Shown piece after piece: positions 8,224 through 16,083 of a stretch of DNA of 64,000 bases (position 1 is its first letter; each line of letters starts with the position of its first letter). Location: contig NZ_JAAEDI010000002.1 in assembly GCF_018129025.1 (NCBI RefSeq), positions 62,001 to 126,000 of the forward strand, given 5' to 3'. The notes under the pieces are model-generated. The model ran no database searches. It was not told the DNA's origin and worked only from the letters and a program-made list of their open reading frames with translations. A program made the position numbers and the translations under genes. The DNA is from Neoroseomonas terrae. GTDB taxonomy: Bacteria > Pseudomonadota > Alphaproteobacteria > Acetobacterales > Acetobacteraceae.

Positions 8224-9219
8224 ATGACCGCTCTGACCCGCCGCGGCCTTGGCGCGACCGCCTTCGGCCTGGTCGCCGCGCCCGCCGTTCTCCACGCCCA
8301 GGCGCGGACGGTGCTGCGTATCGGCTGGACCAGCGGCGACGGCGCGCAGGATCCCTATGCCATGGGTGCGCACCAGTTCGCGCAGGCCCTCGGGCGCCGG
8401 GTCGGCGATCGGGTGGACGTGCAGTTCTTCCCGAACCGCGCGCTCGGCGATGAGCGGCCGATGCTCGATGGGATGCGGCTCGGCACCGTGGACATGGGCG
8501 TCATCACCAATGCGGTCATTGCGCAGGTCGAGCCCGCCTTCCAGGTGAACGACATGCCGTTCCTTTTCGCCAGCGAGGAACAGGCGCATCGCGTACTCGA
8601 CGGCCAGGTCGGTCAGGCGCTGAAGACGCGGCTGGAGGCGCGCGGGGTGATCCCGCTCGGCTACATGGAAGGCGGCTTCCGCCAGATGATCAACAACGTC
8701 CGGCCGATCGTGCGGCCCGAGGACCTCCGCGGGGTGAAGTTCCGCGTGTTGCAGAGCCCGATCTACATCGAGATGTTCCGCGCGCTGGGTGGCAATGCGG
8801 TGCCGATGGCCTGGGGCGAGACCTTCACCGCCGTGCAGCAGGGCGCGATCGACGGCCTGGAGATCCCGCTCGGCGTCATCGACCAAAACAAGTACTACGA
8901 GGTGACGAAGTACCTGTCGCTCACGGGCCACATCTATTCGATGATCGGCCTGCTGATGGCGAAACGCACCTTCGATCGCCTGCCGGCCGACCTGAAGGGC
9001 CCCGTGGCCGAAGCCGCCGCCGAGGCGACCCGCGCCCAGCGCACCGCCAATGCCGCGGCCAATGTCAGCCTGCTGGAGAGCATCCGCCGCAACGGCATGC
9101 AGGTGAACGAAGTGCCGGACAAGGCAGCGTTCCGTCGCGGCGTGCTGCCGATGTACGAGAGCTTCCGCGGCCAGATCGGCGCGGACATCGTGCGGGATGC
9201 GCTGGCCGCGGTGCAATGA
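8224..9219 (+). CDS. dctP: TRAP transporter solute-binding protein (DctP family)
   Basis: This periplasmic binding protein of 331 residues starts at ATG 8224 behind GGAGGATT. The N terminus TRRGLGATAFGLVAAPAVLHAQA looks like a Tat/Sec signal cleaved after AQA. DctP hallmarks follow: FPNRALGDERPMLDGMRLGTVDMGVI near residues 60-85, the arginine-containing RGVKFRVLQSPIYIEMFRALG that salt-bridges the carboxylate ligand, and QQGAIDGLEIPLGVI. The family delivers C4-dicarboxylates, 2-oxoacids, sugar acids or ectoine to a DctQM permease driven by ion gradients. Both permease genes follow with 4-bp overlaps. The ligand is presumably the substrate of the upstream racemase-family enzyme, which is inference. 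Confidence 0.93.
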   Translation: MTALTRRGLGATAFGLVAAPAVLHAQARTVLRIGWTSGDGAQDPYAMGAHQFAQALGRRVGDRVDVQFFPNRALGDERPMLDGMRLGTVDMGVITNAVIAQVEPAFQVNDMPFLFASEEQAHRVLDGQVGQALKTRLEARGVIPLGYMEGGFRQMINNVRPIVRPEDLRGVKFRVLQSPIYIEMFRALGGNAVPMAWGETFTAVQQGAIDGLEIPLGVIDQNKYYEVTKYLSLTGHIYSMIGLLMAKRTFDRLPADLKGPVAEAAAEATRAQRTANAAANVSLLESIRRNGMQVNEVPDKAAFRRGVLPMYESFRGQIGADIVRDALAAVQ

Positions 9220-9713
9220 GGCTGCTCCGCCTGATCGCGGACGGCGTGGCGGCGGCGACGCGGTATTCCATCGCGCTCTCCGCTGCGGGCATGCTCGGCT
9301 GCATCGTCTATCAGGTGGTCACGCGATACGTGCTTGGCGCCGCATCGTCCTGGAGCGAGGAGGCGGCGGTGCTGCTGTTCTCCTGGAGCGTGCTGGGCGG
9401 TCTTGCGCTCGGCGTGCATGACGGATTCCATGTTCGCCTCACGCTCCTGCTCGATCTGCTGCCGAGCAGCGGGCGCATCGCGTCGGAACGCGTCCTGGAT
9501 GCGGTCATCACGGCGCTTGGCGTCTTCCTCGCCTGGTCCGCCTGGCGGTTCCTCGACATCACCTCGGGCTCGGTCTCGGCGGCGATCGGCTATCCGACCG
9601 AGGTTCTCAACGCGCTCGCCATCGCCTGCGGCGTACTGATGGCGCTGTTCGGGTTTGAACGCGCCCTGCGCCCCGGCGGCGCGGTACCGGAAGGCGAGGG
9701 CGCGCGCGCGTGA
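9216..9713 (+). CDS. dctQ: TRAP transporter small permease subunit (DctQ family)
   Basis: The 165-residue protein has four predicted membrane helices. The first reads SIALSAAGMLGCIVYQVVTRYVLG and is followed by the amphipathic SWSEEAAVLLFSWSVLGGLALGV, the typical DctQ motif with its conserved tryptophan and glutamates. The third and fourth helices lie in VITALGVFLAWSAWRFL and NALAIACGVLMALFGF. DctQ forms the small integral part of the TRAP transporter and stabilises DctM. The ATG overlaps the dctP stop (ATGA) and the stop overlaps the dctM start (GTGA), so all three are translationally coupled. Length and topology are normal for the family. Confidence 0.92.
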   Translation: MRLLRLIADGVAAATRYSIALSAAGMLGCIVYQVVTRYVLGAASSWSEEAAVLLFSWSVLGGLALGVHDGFHVRLTLLLDLLPSSGRIASERVLDAVITALGVFLAWSAWRFLDITSGSVSAAIGYPTEVLNALAIACGVLMALFGFERALRPGGAVPEGEGARA

Positions 9714-10990
9714 CGGAGATCACCTGGTTCCTGACCGCGGGCTTCGCCCTGCTGGTGCTCCTTGGCGTGCCCTTTGCCATAGCCATCCCGCTGGTCATCG
9801 CCGGCGCGTTGATCGCGGCGGATATCGAACCCGCCTTCCTTGCGCAATCCATCATCAGCGGCTCGCAGCAGTTCAGCCTGCTGGCGATCCCGCTCTTCAT
9901 GCTGGCGGGCGAAATCATGACCGCGGGCGGCCTGTCTCAGCGGTTGGTCGATTTTGCCTCGACCCTCGTGCGGCACCTGCGCGGCGGCCTCGCCATGGTC
10001 ACGGTGCTCGCGGCGCTGATCTTTTCCGCCATCTCTGGCTCGGCCCCCGCCACGACCGCTGCGATTGGCGCCATCATGATTCCGGCCATGGTGAAGGCGG
10101 GCTACGACAAGGCCTTCGCGGCCTCGATCGCGGTCAGCGCCGGCGTGCTCGGTCCGCTGATCCCACCCTCCATCGCCTTCGTCATCTGGGGCATCGTGGC
10201 GGAACAGTCGATTGGCCGCCTGTTCCTATCGGGCATCGTGCCGGGCCTCGTGCTGGCGTTTGGGCTGCTGGTGATCTGCTGGGGGCATGCCTGGCGTCAC
10301 GACGTGCCGCGCCTGCCGCGCGCCAGCCTGCGTGAGGCCGCGACCGCCTTCGCACGCGGCCGCTGGGCGCTGGCGTCGCCGCTGTTGGTGCTGGGCGGCA
10401 TCTACGGCGGCATCTTCACCCCGACCGAGGCGGCGGCCGTTTCATGCGTCTATGCGCTGCTGGTCGGGCTGTTCGTCGAGAAGCAGCTGGCTGTCGCGGA
10501 GCTGCCGCGCATCTTCGCCAGCGCCATGCGCACCAGCGCGATCGTCTGCGCGATCATCGCAGTATCGGCGGGCTTCGGCATTCTCGTGGCGCAGGAACAG
10601 ATCGCGACGCGCTTTGCCTCCTGGCTGGCTGCCAATGTCAGTGAGAAGTGGATGGCGCTCGCTGCGCTCAACATCGCTTTCTTCTTGCTGGCGGCGGTGA
10701 TGGACGAGATCGCCATCATGGTCATCCTCGGTCCGATGCTGATCGCCATTGCCAACCGCTTCGGCGTGGACCCGATCCATTTCGGGGCAATGATCGTCAC
10801 CAACGTCGCGATCGGCATGGCGGCGCCGCCGATCGGCTACTGCCTGTTCATCGGCATGGCGATCAGCGGCCTGTCGTTGACACGCATCAGCCGGGCGATC
10901 TGGCCGCAGATCCTCTGGATGCTCGTGGTGCTGTTCCTGACAACCTACATCCCGGGCTTCGCCCTGATGTTCCAGCCGGCGGCTCGGTGA
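9710..10990 (+). CDS. dctM: TRAP transporter large permease subunit (DctM family)
   Basis: The 426-residue, roughly 12-helix membrane protein begins at a GTG overlapping the dctQ stop. Characteristic DctM blocks are present: LLGVPFAIAIPLVIAG, SLLAIPLFMLAGEIMTAGGLSQRLVDFA, ISGSAPATTAAIGAIMIPAM with the substrate/ion-binding GSAPATTAAIG loop, GPLIPPSIAFVIWG, and GIFTPTEAAAVSCVYALLVG. This subunit is the secondary carrier, moving the DctP-delivered anion inward with Na+ or H+. It ends the plus-strand cluster; the next gene converges 170 bp away. Substrate specificity follows dctP and is not evident. Confidence 0.94.
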   Translation: MTEITWFLTAGFALLVLLGVPFAIAIPLVIAGALIAADIEPAFLAQSIISGSQQFSLLAIPLFMLAGEIMTAGGLSQRLVDFASTLVRHLRGGLAMVTVLAALIFSAISGSAPATTAAIGAIMIPAMVKAGYDKAFAASIAVSAGVLGPLIPPSIAFVIWGIVAEQSIGRLFLSGIVPGLVLAFGLLVICWGHAWRHDVPRLPRASLREAATAFARGRWALASPLLVLGGIYGGIFTPTEAAAVSCVYALLVGLFVEKQLAVAELPRIFASAMRTSAIVCAIIAVSAGFGILVAQEQIATRFASWLAANVSEKWMALAALNIAFFLLAAVMDEIAIMVILGPMLIAIANRFGVDPIHFGAMIVTNVAIGMAAPPIGYCLFIGMAISGLSLTRISRAIWPQILWMLVVLFLTTYIPGFALMFQPAAR

Positions 10991-11160
10991 CGCCGCCGGC
11001 GCCGCGCGGCTGCGGCTCCGCGCAATAGGCCATCTTACCCTGCAGGAAGGGGCTGTCGGTTTCGAAGCCCGGTCCCAGCCATGGCGCCTTCGCAGCCGAC
11101 TTTCCTGAAGTGGGCCATCCGCCAGCGAAGCGCCGCACCAGCGACGTCGGCAGAATTGCG

Positions 11161-12030
11161 CTACGCGGAACGGAGCCGCTCCGTCGCCGCCGCGCGCCGT
11201 GCGCGCCGGCTGGCGAGCAGGCCGTGTTCCGGGGCGGCCACCAGCACCACCGCGAATATAAGGGATAGTGCCACGACGATGGCGCCGGCCGGCGACACGT
11301 TGAGATGGTAGCTGGCCAGGATGCCGACCAGGTTGGCGGAGACCGCCGACACCACCGCGATGGCCGACATCGTCCCGAAGCGGTTCGACAGCAGGTAGCC
11401 GATGCAGCCAGGCGTGATCAGCAATGCCACGACCATGATCACGCCCACTGCCTGTACGCCGGCAACCACGGCGGCCGAGAGCAGCGCGAGGAAGAGGTAG
11501 CGCAGGAATGCGATGTTCAGCCCGATGCTGCGCGCATGGGTGGGATCGAAGCAGAACAGCTTCAGGTCGCGCCCCTTCAACAGCAGCACCAGCAATGTGA
11601 CGCCGCCGCCGATTAGCGTCTGCCAGAAATCCTCCGGCTCGATACCGAGGATGTTGCCGAAGAGGATATGGGTGATGTGCGCCTCCGTCGTGAGGAAGGC
11701 GAGAAGGACGATCCCTGCCGCGAACATGCCAGTGAAGACGACGCCGAGGGCAGCATCCTCCTTCACGCGGCTGTGGCTCTGGATGAAGCCGGCCCCCAGC
11801 GCGCAGCCGATGCCGGCGACGAACGCGCCGATCGCAATCGGAAAGCCGAGTGCGGAGGCGATCACCACGCCGGGCAGCACGGCATGGGCAATGGCATCAC
11901 CCAGGAGCGACCAGCCCTTGAGCACGATGTAGCAGGACAGCAGGGAGCAGGCAGTGGCCACCAACGTGCCAACGCCGATCGCTTCGAGCATGAAGGGGTA
12001 GCGGAACGGCGCGAGAAAGGCCTCGATCAT
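11161..12030 (-). CDS. sitD: Mn/Fe ABC transporter permease, second copy
   Basis: The 289-residue ABC-3 family membrane protein has about eight helices. It carries LLSCYIVLKGWSLLGDAIAHAVLPGVVIA near residue 30 and LLITPGCIGYLLSNRF near residue 205, both family hallmarks. It is exactly as long as the permease encoded just upstream and matches it block by block (GWSLLGDA, FDPTHARSIGLN, APEHGLLA), so the two arose by duplication and should form a heterodimeric channel. Its ATG overlaps the upstream stop (ATGA). A longer in-frame extension to 12978 is a shadow of the upstream gene. The SitABCD systems of this layout import Mn2+ or Fe2+; an adjoining mntR gene favours manganese. Confidence 0.93.
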   Translation of the reverse strand: MIEAFLAPFRYPFMLEAIGVGTLVATACSLLSCYIVLKGWSLLGDAIAHAVLPGVVIASALGFPIAIGAFVAGIGCALGAGFIQSHSRVKEDAALGVVFTGMFAAGIVLLAFLTTEAHITHILFGNILGIEPEDFWQTLIGGGVTLLVLLLKGRDLKLFCFDPTHARSIGLNIAFLRYLFLALLSAAVVAGVQAVGVIMVVALLITPGCIGYLLSNRFGTMSAIAVVSAVSANLVGILASYHLNVSPAGAIVVALSLIFAVVLVAAPEHGLLASRRARRAAATERLRSA

Positions 12031-12896
12031 GCGATGGACCCCGCCGGATGGCTGGCGCGCTGCCGGGCGCGCCGCGCGGCCAGCAGGCCGTGCTGGGGCG
12101 CGAATACCAGGACGATGACGAAGATGAGCGCCTGCAGGCAGACGATGACGCCACCGGTTGAACCATCGAGGAAGTAGCTGAGATACGCGCCGATGAAGGC
12201 GCTGCCCCCGCCCAGCGCCGTCGCGCCGGCCATCATCCGGCCGAAGCGGTCGGTCAGCAGATAGGCGGTGGCCCCTGGAGCCACGAGCATGGCGATCACC
12301 AGCACAGCGCCCACCGCCACCATGGCGGCGACGGCAACGGCGGCCACACAGCCCAGTAGCAGCGTCTGCAGCAACCGCGTGTCGAGACCGATGGCCCGCG
12401 CATGAGTCGGATCGAAGGCCCATAGCACGAGGTCCCGGCCACGCAGCGCCATGACCAGCAGCACGCCAGCGGCGACGATGAGCATCTGCACCGCATCTCC
12501 TGGCGCAATGCCGAGCACATTGCCGAAGACGATGGTACGCAGGCGGATGTTGCTCGGGAACAGGGTGAGCAGGACGAGGCCCGCGCCGAAGAAGGCCGTG
12601 AAGACGATGCCGATCGCGGCATCCTCGCGGATGCGGGAATTGCGCCGGATGAAGCCCATGAACCACGCGGCCAGCATGCCCGAGGCGAAGGCGCCGAGCG
12701 CGAAAGGCAGACCGAGGATCCAGGCGAGCGCCACACCCGGAACGACCGCATGCGACAGCGCATCGCCCAGCAGCGACCACCCCTTGAGCGCCACGAAGCA
12801 GGACAGCAGGCCACACACCGCGCCGATCACGCCGCTGATCAGCATGGCATTGCGCATGTACTCGTAATCGAAGGGCAGCAGCAGTTCCTCGATCAT
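12027..12896 (-). CDS. sitC: Mn/Fe ABC transporter permease, first copy
   Basis: This 289-residue ABC-3 family permease has the N-terminal block GLLSCFVALKGWSLLGDALSHAVVPGVALA, RNSRIREDAAIGIVFTAFFGAG near residue 85, FDPTHARAIGLD near residue 170 and LVAPGATAYLLTDRF near residue 205. It overlaps both neighbours by 4 bp, the ATPase upstream and the second permease downstream, which indicates translational coupling of the membrane components. The transporter draws Mn2+ or Fe2+ from the periplasm, delivered by the binding protein encoded at 13874-14806. Zinc (ZnuB) is the main alternative, but two permeases plus mntR fit SitCD better. Confidence 0.93.
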   Translation of the reverse strand: MIEELLLPFDYEYMRNAMLISGVIGAVCGLLSCFVALKGWSLLGDALSHAVVPGVALAWILGLPFALGAFASGMLAAWFMGFIRRNSRIREDAAIGIVFTAFFGAGLVLLTLFPSNIRLRTIVFGNVLGIAPGDAVQMLIVAAGVLLVMALRGRDLVLWAFDPTHARAIGLDTRLLQTLLLGCVAAVAVAAMVAVGAVLVIAMLVAPGATAYLLTDRFGRMMAGATALGGGSAFIGAYLSYFLDGSTGGVIVCLQALIFVIVLVFAPQHGLLAARRARQRASHPAGSIA

Positions 12897-13870
12897 GGTT
12901 GTCGGGGCATGCCCTGCGGTTCGAGCCGGCCAAGCACGCGGCCGTCGGCGGCGACGACCAGGGTGGTGCCGTCGCCATCCGGGCGCAGGCTCACGCTGGC
13001 CTGCCCGGCCGCCTGCTGCGCCGCGGAAGCGCCGAAGGCGCGCGCGATCTGGGTGGGCGTGAAGACCGTCTCGGTCGGGCCGGCGGCGATCACCGTGCCC
13101 TTGACGAGCGCCACCTGGTCGCAGAACTCCGGCACCGAGGCGAGATCGTGGGTGGAGACGAGGATGATCCGTCCCTCGGCACGAAGTTCCCGCAGCAGCG
13201 CCATGATCTGCTCCTGCGTCGTGACGTCCACGCCGCCGAAGGGTTCGTCGAGAAGGATGACCCGCCCGTCCTGCGCCAGCGCCCGGGCCAGGAAGACGCG
13301 CTTCTTCTGTCCACCCGAGAGCTGGCCGATCTGCCGGTCCACGAAGCCCTGCATCCCGACGCGCCGCAGGCCCTGCTCCACCGCCGCCCGATCAGCGGCC
13401 GAGGGGATGCGCAAACCGTTCATGTAGCCGTAGCGGCCCATCATCACGACGTCGCGCACGCTGACGGGGAAGGACCAGTCGACCTCCTCGTTTTGCGGCA
13501 CATAGGCGACCCAATTGAGCCGCTGGGCCTCGGCGACGGTATGGCCCCCCAGGCGCACCTCGCCGGCGGCGGGCCTGACCATGCCCATGATGGCCTTGAA
13601 CAGGGTGGACTTGCCGGCGCCGTTCACGCCGAGCAGCCCGCAGATCGTCGGGCCGTCCAGCGTCAGCGAGGCATCGCGCAGCGCGACATGGCCGTTCGGA
13701 TAGGCGACGGTGACGTTGCTGGCCCGGAGGTCGAGCCGGGTTGGAATGGTCGCGCTCCGCCGCCGGGCCGATTGACCCAGAAGCTTCTCGCCCATTTCCC
13801 GGATGGTCGAGCGCTGGAACCGGAAAGGCGCCGCCGCGGCGGCTGCGGAGATGGTCGGGCGTTCCGTCAT
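12893..13870 (-). CDS. sitB: Mn/Fe ABC transporter ATP-binding protein
   Basis: The 325-residue ATPase carries Walker A GVNGAGKST near residue 84, the signature LSGGQKKRVFLARAL, Walker B VILLDEPFGGVD and the switch histidine STHD. PQNEEVDWSFPVSVRDVVMMGRYGYM is the Q-loop region typical of Mn/Fe/Zn importers. A 50-residue basic N-terminal extension and a C-terminal tail of about 45 residues make it longer than the usual 250-270. It lies 3 bp after the binding-protein stop and overlaps the first permease by 4 bp. It powers import of Mn2+/Fe2+ through the two permeases. Confidence 0.93.
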   Translation of the reverse strand: MTERPTISAAAAAAPFRFQRSTIREMGEKLLGQSARRRSATIPTRLDLRASNVTVAYPNGHVALRDASLTLDGPTICGLLGVNGAGKSTLFKAIMGMVRPAAGEVRLGGHTVAEAQRLNWVAYVPQNEEVDWSFPVSVRDVVMMGRYGYMNGLRIPSAADRAAVEQGLRRVGMQGFVDRQIGQLSGGQKKRVFLARALAQDGRVILLDEPFGGVDVTTQEQIMALLRELRAEGRIILVSTHDLASVPEFCDQVALVKGTVIAAGPTETVFTPTQIARAFGASAAQQAAGQASVSLRPDGDGTTLVVAADGRVLGRLEPQGMPRQP

Positions 13871-13873
13871 GGC

Positions 13874-14806
13874 CTACCGTGAAGCCTGCAGCTGGAAGCC
13901 GCGGACGATGGCGTTCGCGTTGTATTCGAGGAGCTTGAGGTAGGTCGGGGCATCGCCGCCGTCGTCGGTCAGGCTGTCCACGAACAGCACGCCAGCGAAG
14001 CGCGACCGCCCTTCGCGCGCGACCTGGCGCATGGCGCGGTCGCTCACCGTGCTCTCGCAGAACAGCGCCGGGATCCGGTTGCGGCGGACAGTGTCCACGA
14101 CGCGGCGGATCTGCTGCGGGGTGCCTTCCTCCTCGGCATTGATCGGCCAGAGGTAGAGTTCGCGCATGCCGTAGTTGCTGGTCAGGTAGGAGAAGGCGCC
14201 TTCACAGGTGACCAGCCACCGCTGCGCAGCGGGAATCCGGTCCAGCATGTCCCGGATCGGCGCGTCCAGGGCCTGGATCTGCGCCGTGTACCGCGCGGCA
14301 TTGGCGTTGTACGTCGCCGCGTTGCGCGGATCCCGTGCGACCAGCGCCTTGCGGATGTTCTCCACATAGATCACCGCGTTGGCCGGCGACATCCAGGCAT
14401 GCGGGTTGGGCCGTCCGGCATAGGGGCCGTCGCTGATGGGAAGCGGGGTGATGTTGTCCGTCAGCACCGCGGAGGGCACGTCGCGCACACGCTGGAAGAA
14501 GCGCTCGAACCAGCGCTCCAGGCCCATTCCATTCCACAGGACGAGGTCGGCGGCCTGGGCCTTCACCACGTCGAGGGGTGTCGGCTCGTAGTCGTGGATC
14601 TCGGCACCGGGTCGCGTGATGGATTCCACCAGGGCGGCGTCGCCGGCGACGTTCTGCGCCATGTCCTGCAGGATGGTGAACGTCGTCACCACCCGGATGG
14701 GCCGCGCGCCGGCTTCCTGCGCCATCAAGGGATGTCCCCCGCTGAGCAGCAGGGCGGTCGCGACAAGGACGGCGGCCGCCCAGCCCTTGGTCAAACACAG
14801 CTGCAT
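13874..14806 (-). CDS. sitA: Mn/Fe ABC transporter substrate-binding protein (ZnuA/SitA family)
   Basis: The 310-residue periplasmic protein has a signal peptide ending near GGHPLMAQEA. Cluster A-I metal ligands are visible: His in EIHDYEPTP near residue 71, His in NPHAWMSP near residue 137, Glu in FCESTVSD, and Asp in VDSLTDDGGDAP. This His-His-Glu-Asp set is that of the Mn/Fe binders SitA, MntC and PsaA; the histidine-rich loop of zinc-specific ZnuA is absent. Start ATG 14806 follows GGAG 9 bp upstream. The promoter upstream contains a MntR-type operator, so the operon is probably repressed by Mn2+-loaded MntR. It is the first gene of sitABCD. Confidence 0.93.
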   Translation of the reverse strand: MQLCLTKGWAAAVLVATALLLSGGHPLMAQEAGARPIRVVTTFTILQDMAQNVAGDAALVESITRPGAEIHDYEPTPLDVVKAQAADLVLWNGMGLERWFERFFQRVRDVPSAVLTDNITPLPISDGPYAGRPNPHAWMSPANAVIYVENIRKALVARDPRNAATYNANAARYTAQIQALDAPIRDMLDRIPAAQRWLVTCEGAFSYLTSNYGMRELYLWPINAEEEGTPQQIRRVVDTVRRNRIPALFCESTVSDRAMRQVAREGRSRFAGVLFVDSLTDDGGDAPTYLKLLEYNANAIVRGFQLQASR

Positions 14807-14846
14807 CAGGCTGCTCCAATGTCAGGCTCTAATCTCTAGAGTATGC

Positions 14847-14875
14847 ATTTAAAATCTTAGCACAAGCTAATTCAA
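14847..14875 (-). promoter_or_regulatory. sitABCD promoter with embedded MntR-type operator
   Basis: On the minus strand a -35 TTGAAT (14870-14875) and -10 TTAAAT (14847-14852) are separated by exactly 17 bp. Between them sits the inverted repeat TTAGCACAAGCTAA (14857-14870), whose TAGC-N4-GCTA core equals that of the E. coli MntR box. Binding there would block RNA polymerase. The surrounding DNA is unusually AT-rich for the window, and mntR is the next gene upstream. The mechanism is inference. Confidence 0.7.
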
Positions 14876-15090
14876 GCAGGCGCTAGGGCGCCTAAGTCGA
14901 GCCGATTTCAGAACGAATTGGCCGACCTCTACGCAACGCGCTTCGCGGACGCATCAGGTCGTATCTGCTCGCGCGGGCGGCATGGCTGCAAAGCTAGGCT
15001 AATCAGCGATTTCGCCTTCTCGCGGCGCGCTAGGCGCCAGCACGCGGAGGATCCTCCACGCGGGGACATCGCTGGGCGCCTGACGCGCCC

Positions 15091-15579
15091 TCAGGCGCTC
15101 GCCCGCTCCGCAAGCCTGCGGAAGATGTCGAGCGTTTCCGCGCTCACATGATGCTCGATGCCCTCGGCGTCGATGCGGGCGGTTTCAGCGCTGACACCGA
15201 TCGACAGCAGAAACGCCTCGACGATCCGGTGTCGTTCGCGGCTTGCCCGCGCAACACGCTTGCCTTCATCCGTCAGGAAAACACCCCGATAGGGTCGCCG
15301 TACGATCAGGCCTTCATCCGCCAGACGCCCCAGCATCCTGGCGACAGTCGGCTGAGCCACGCCAAGGCGAGCGGCGATATCGATCTGGCGGGCCTCGTTC
15401 CCGTCCTCGATGAGGTCCGCGATGAGTTCGATGTAGTCCTCAATCAGGATGTTGCTGCGAGCCTTCCGCGCATGGCGGAAGCTCTCGGCATGTGCCTCGA
15501 TCTCCGGCAGCGACGGATCGCCATGCGCCGGCCTGCGGGAACGCGCCCGTGATTTATGTCCTTGGGTCACGCGTTCCAC
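15091..15579 (-). CDS. mntR: Manganese-responsive regulator MntR (DtxR family)
   Basis: The 162-residue regulator matches E. coli-type MntR along its length: [30 protein letters not shown], the winged helix with recognition helix [18 protein letters not shown], the wing [14 protein letters not shown], and the metal/dimer segment [14 protein letters not shown] followed by [10 protein letters not shown]. It has no SH3-like third domain, as expected. The start is a GTG (15579) or the GTG three codons later, because AGGAG lies only 2 bp before the first and 11 bp before the second. It is encoded behind sitABCD on the same strand and should repress it when Mn2+ is plentiful. Confidence 0.93.
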   Translation of the reverse strand: MERVTQGHKSRARSRRPAHGDPSLPEIEAHAESFRHARKARSNILIEDYIELIADLIEDGNEARQIDIAARLGVAQPTVARMLGRLADEGLIVRRPYRGVFLTDEGKRVARASRERHRIVEAFLLSIGVSAETARIDAEGIEHHVSAETLDIFRRLAERASA

Positions 15580-16083
15580 GTCTCCTTACACAGGGGCCAT
15601 AACTGCGGGGATTCCTCGTGCCCGGACATGAGCGCATAGGCTTGGCGGCTGAAGTGCTCCGCTCACGCCATATAGCGGTCCCGAGGGGCTCTCGCCACGA
15701 GTGCGATCCGTGGCCGCTTGGCGACCTCGTCGCCGACCCTGTTGCTCGAGGCTGCCAACTCGCCGCGGAAGCCTGCCTCCATCGTGTCGTGATGCGTCCC
15801 CCATTCGCGGATACCGCCGCTTGCGGAGGTTCGGTTCAACCCGTGAACCGAGAACCGGCGGTGGTGAACAGGAAGGCGGCCTAGGTCGTCGTGTGGCTCC
15901 GCATCAAATTCGTTGCGATTTCGATGTTTTTGGGTTTAGCGTAAGCGCCAGCGGGATCAAACGTCAGTCGAGGTCCGGAGCGCCACAGCCGCGGAGCAAC
16001 GCGGGCTGCGCGGAGGCTATGCGGGTGCATCTGCCAAAGTGAAGTGATTGGTGATCCACCAGCCCGCCGGGAGGGAATTTCTG
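15580..16083. other. Intergenic stretch at the left edge of the low-GC island
   Basis: About 500 bases separate mntR (minus) from the methyltransferase (plus). No conserved frame was recognised on either strand. One hairpin is present, TCGGTTCA and TGAACCGA around a 5-base loop at 15831-15851, without a T-tract. Base composition begins to fall from about 15900. Confidence 0.5.

Noticed and set aside
7375-9216. 613-codon minus-strand frame
   Set aside because: Antisense to the racemase-family and dctP genes, with shadow composition.
11004-11023. Terminator between dctM and sitD (GCGCGG/CCGCGC)
   Set aside because: Six-base stem with an 8-base loop and no T-tract; expected by chance in such GC-rich DNA.
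11161-12978. A single 605-residue permease fusion
   Set aside because: Only the part from 12030 downward is permease sequence. The upstream half is an out-of-frame reading of the first permease, and an ATGA overlap marks two separate genes.
14988-15010. Second MntR box near AAGCTAGGCTAATC
   Set aside because: It contains one half-site but the symmetry is broken and no promoter boxes flank it.
15831-15851. tRNA-like or terminator hairpin TCGGTTCA/TGAACCGA
   Set aside because: No cloverleaf could be built around it and no T-tract follows; left as an unexplained hairpin.
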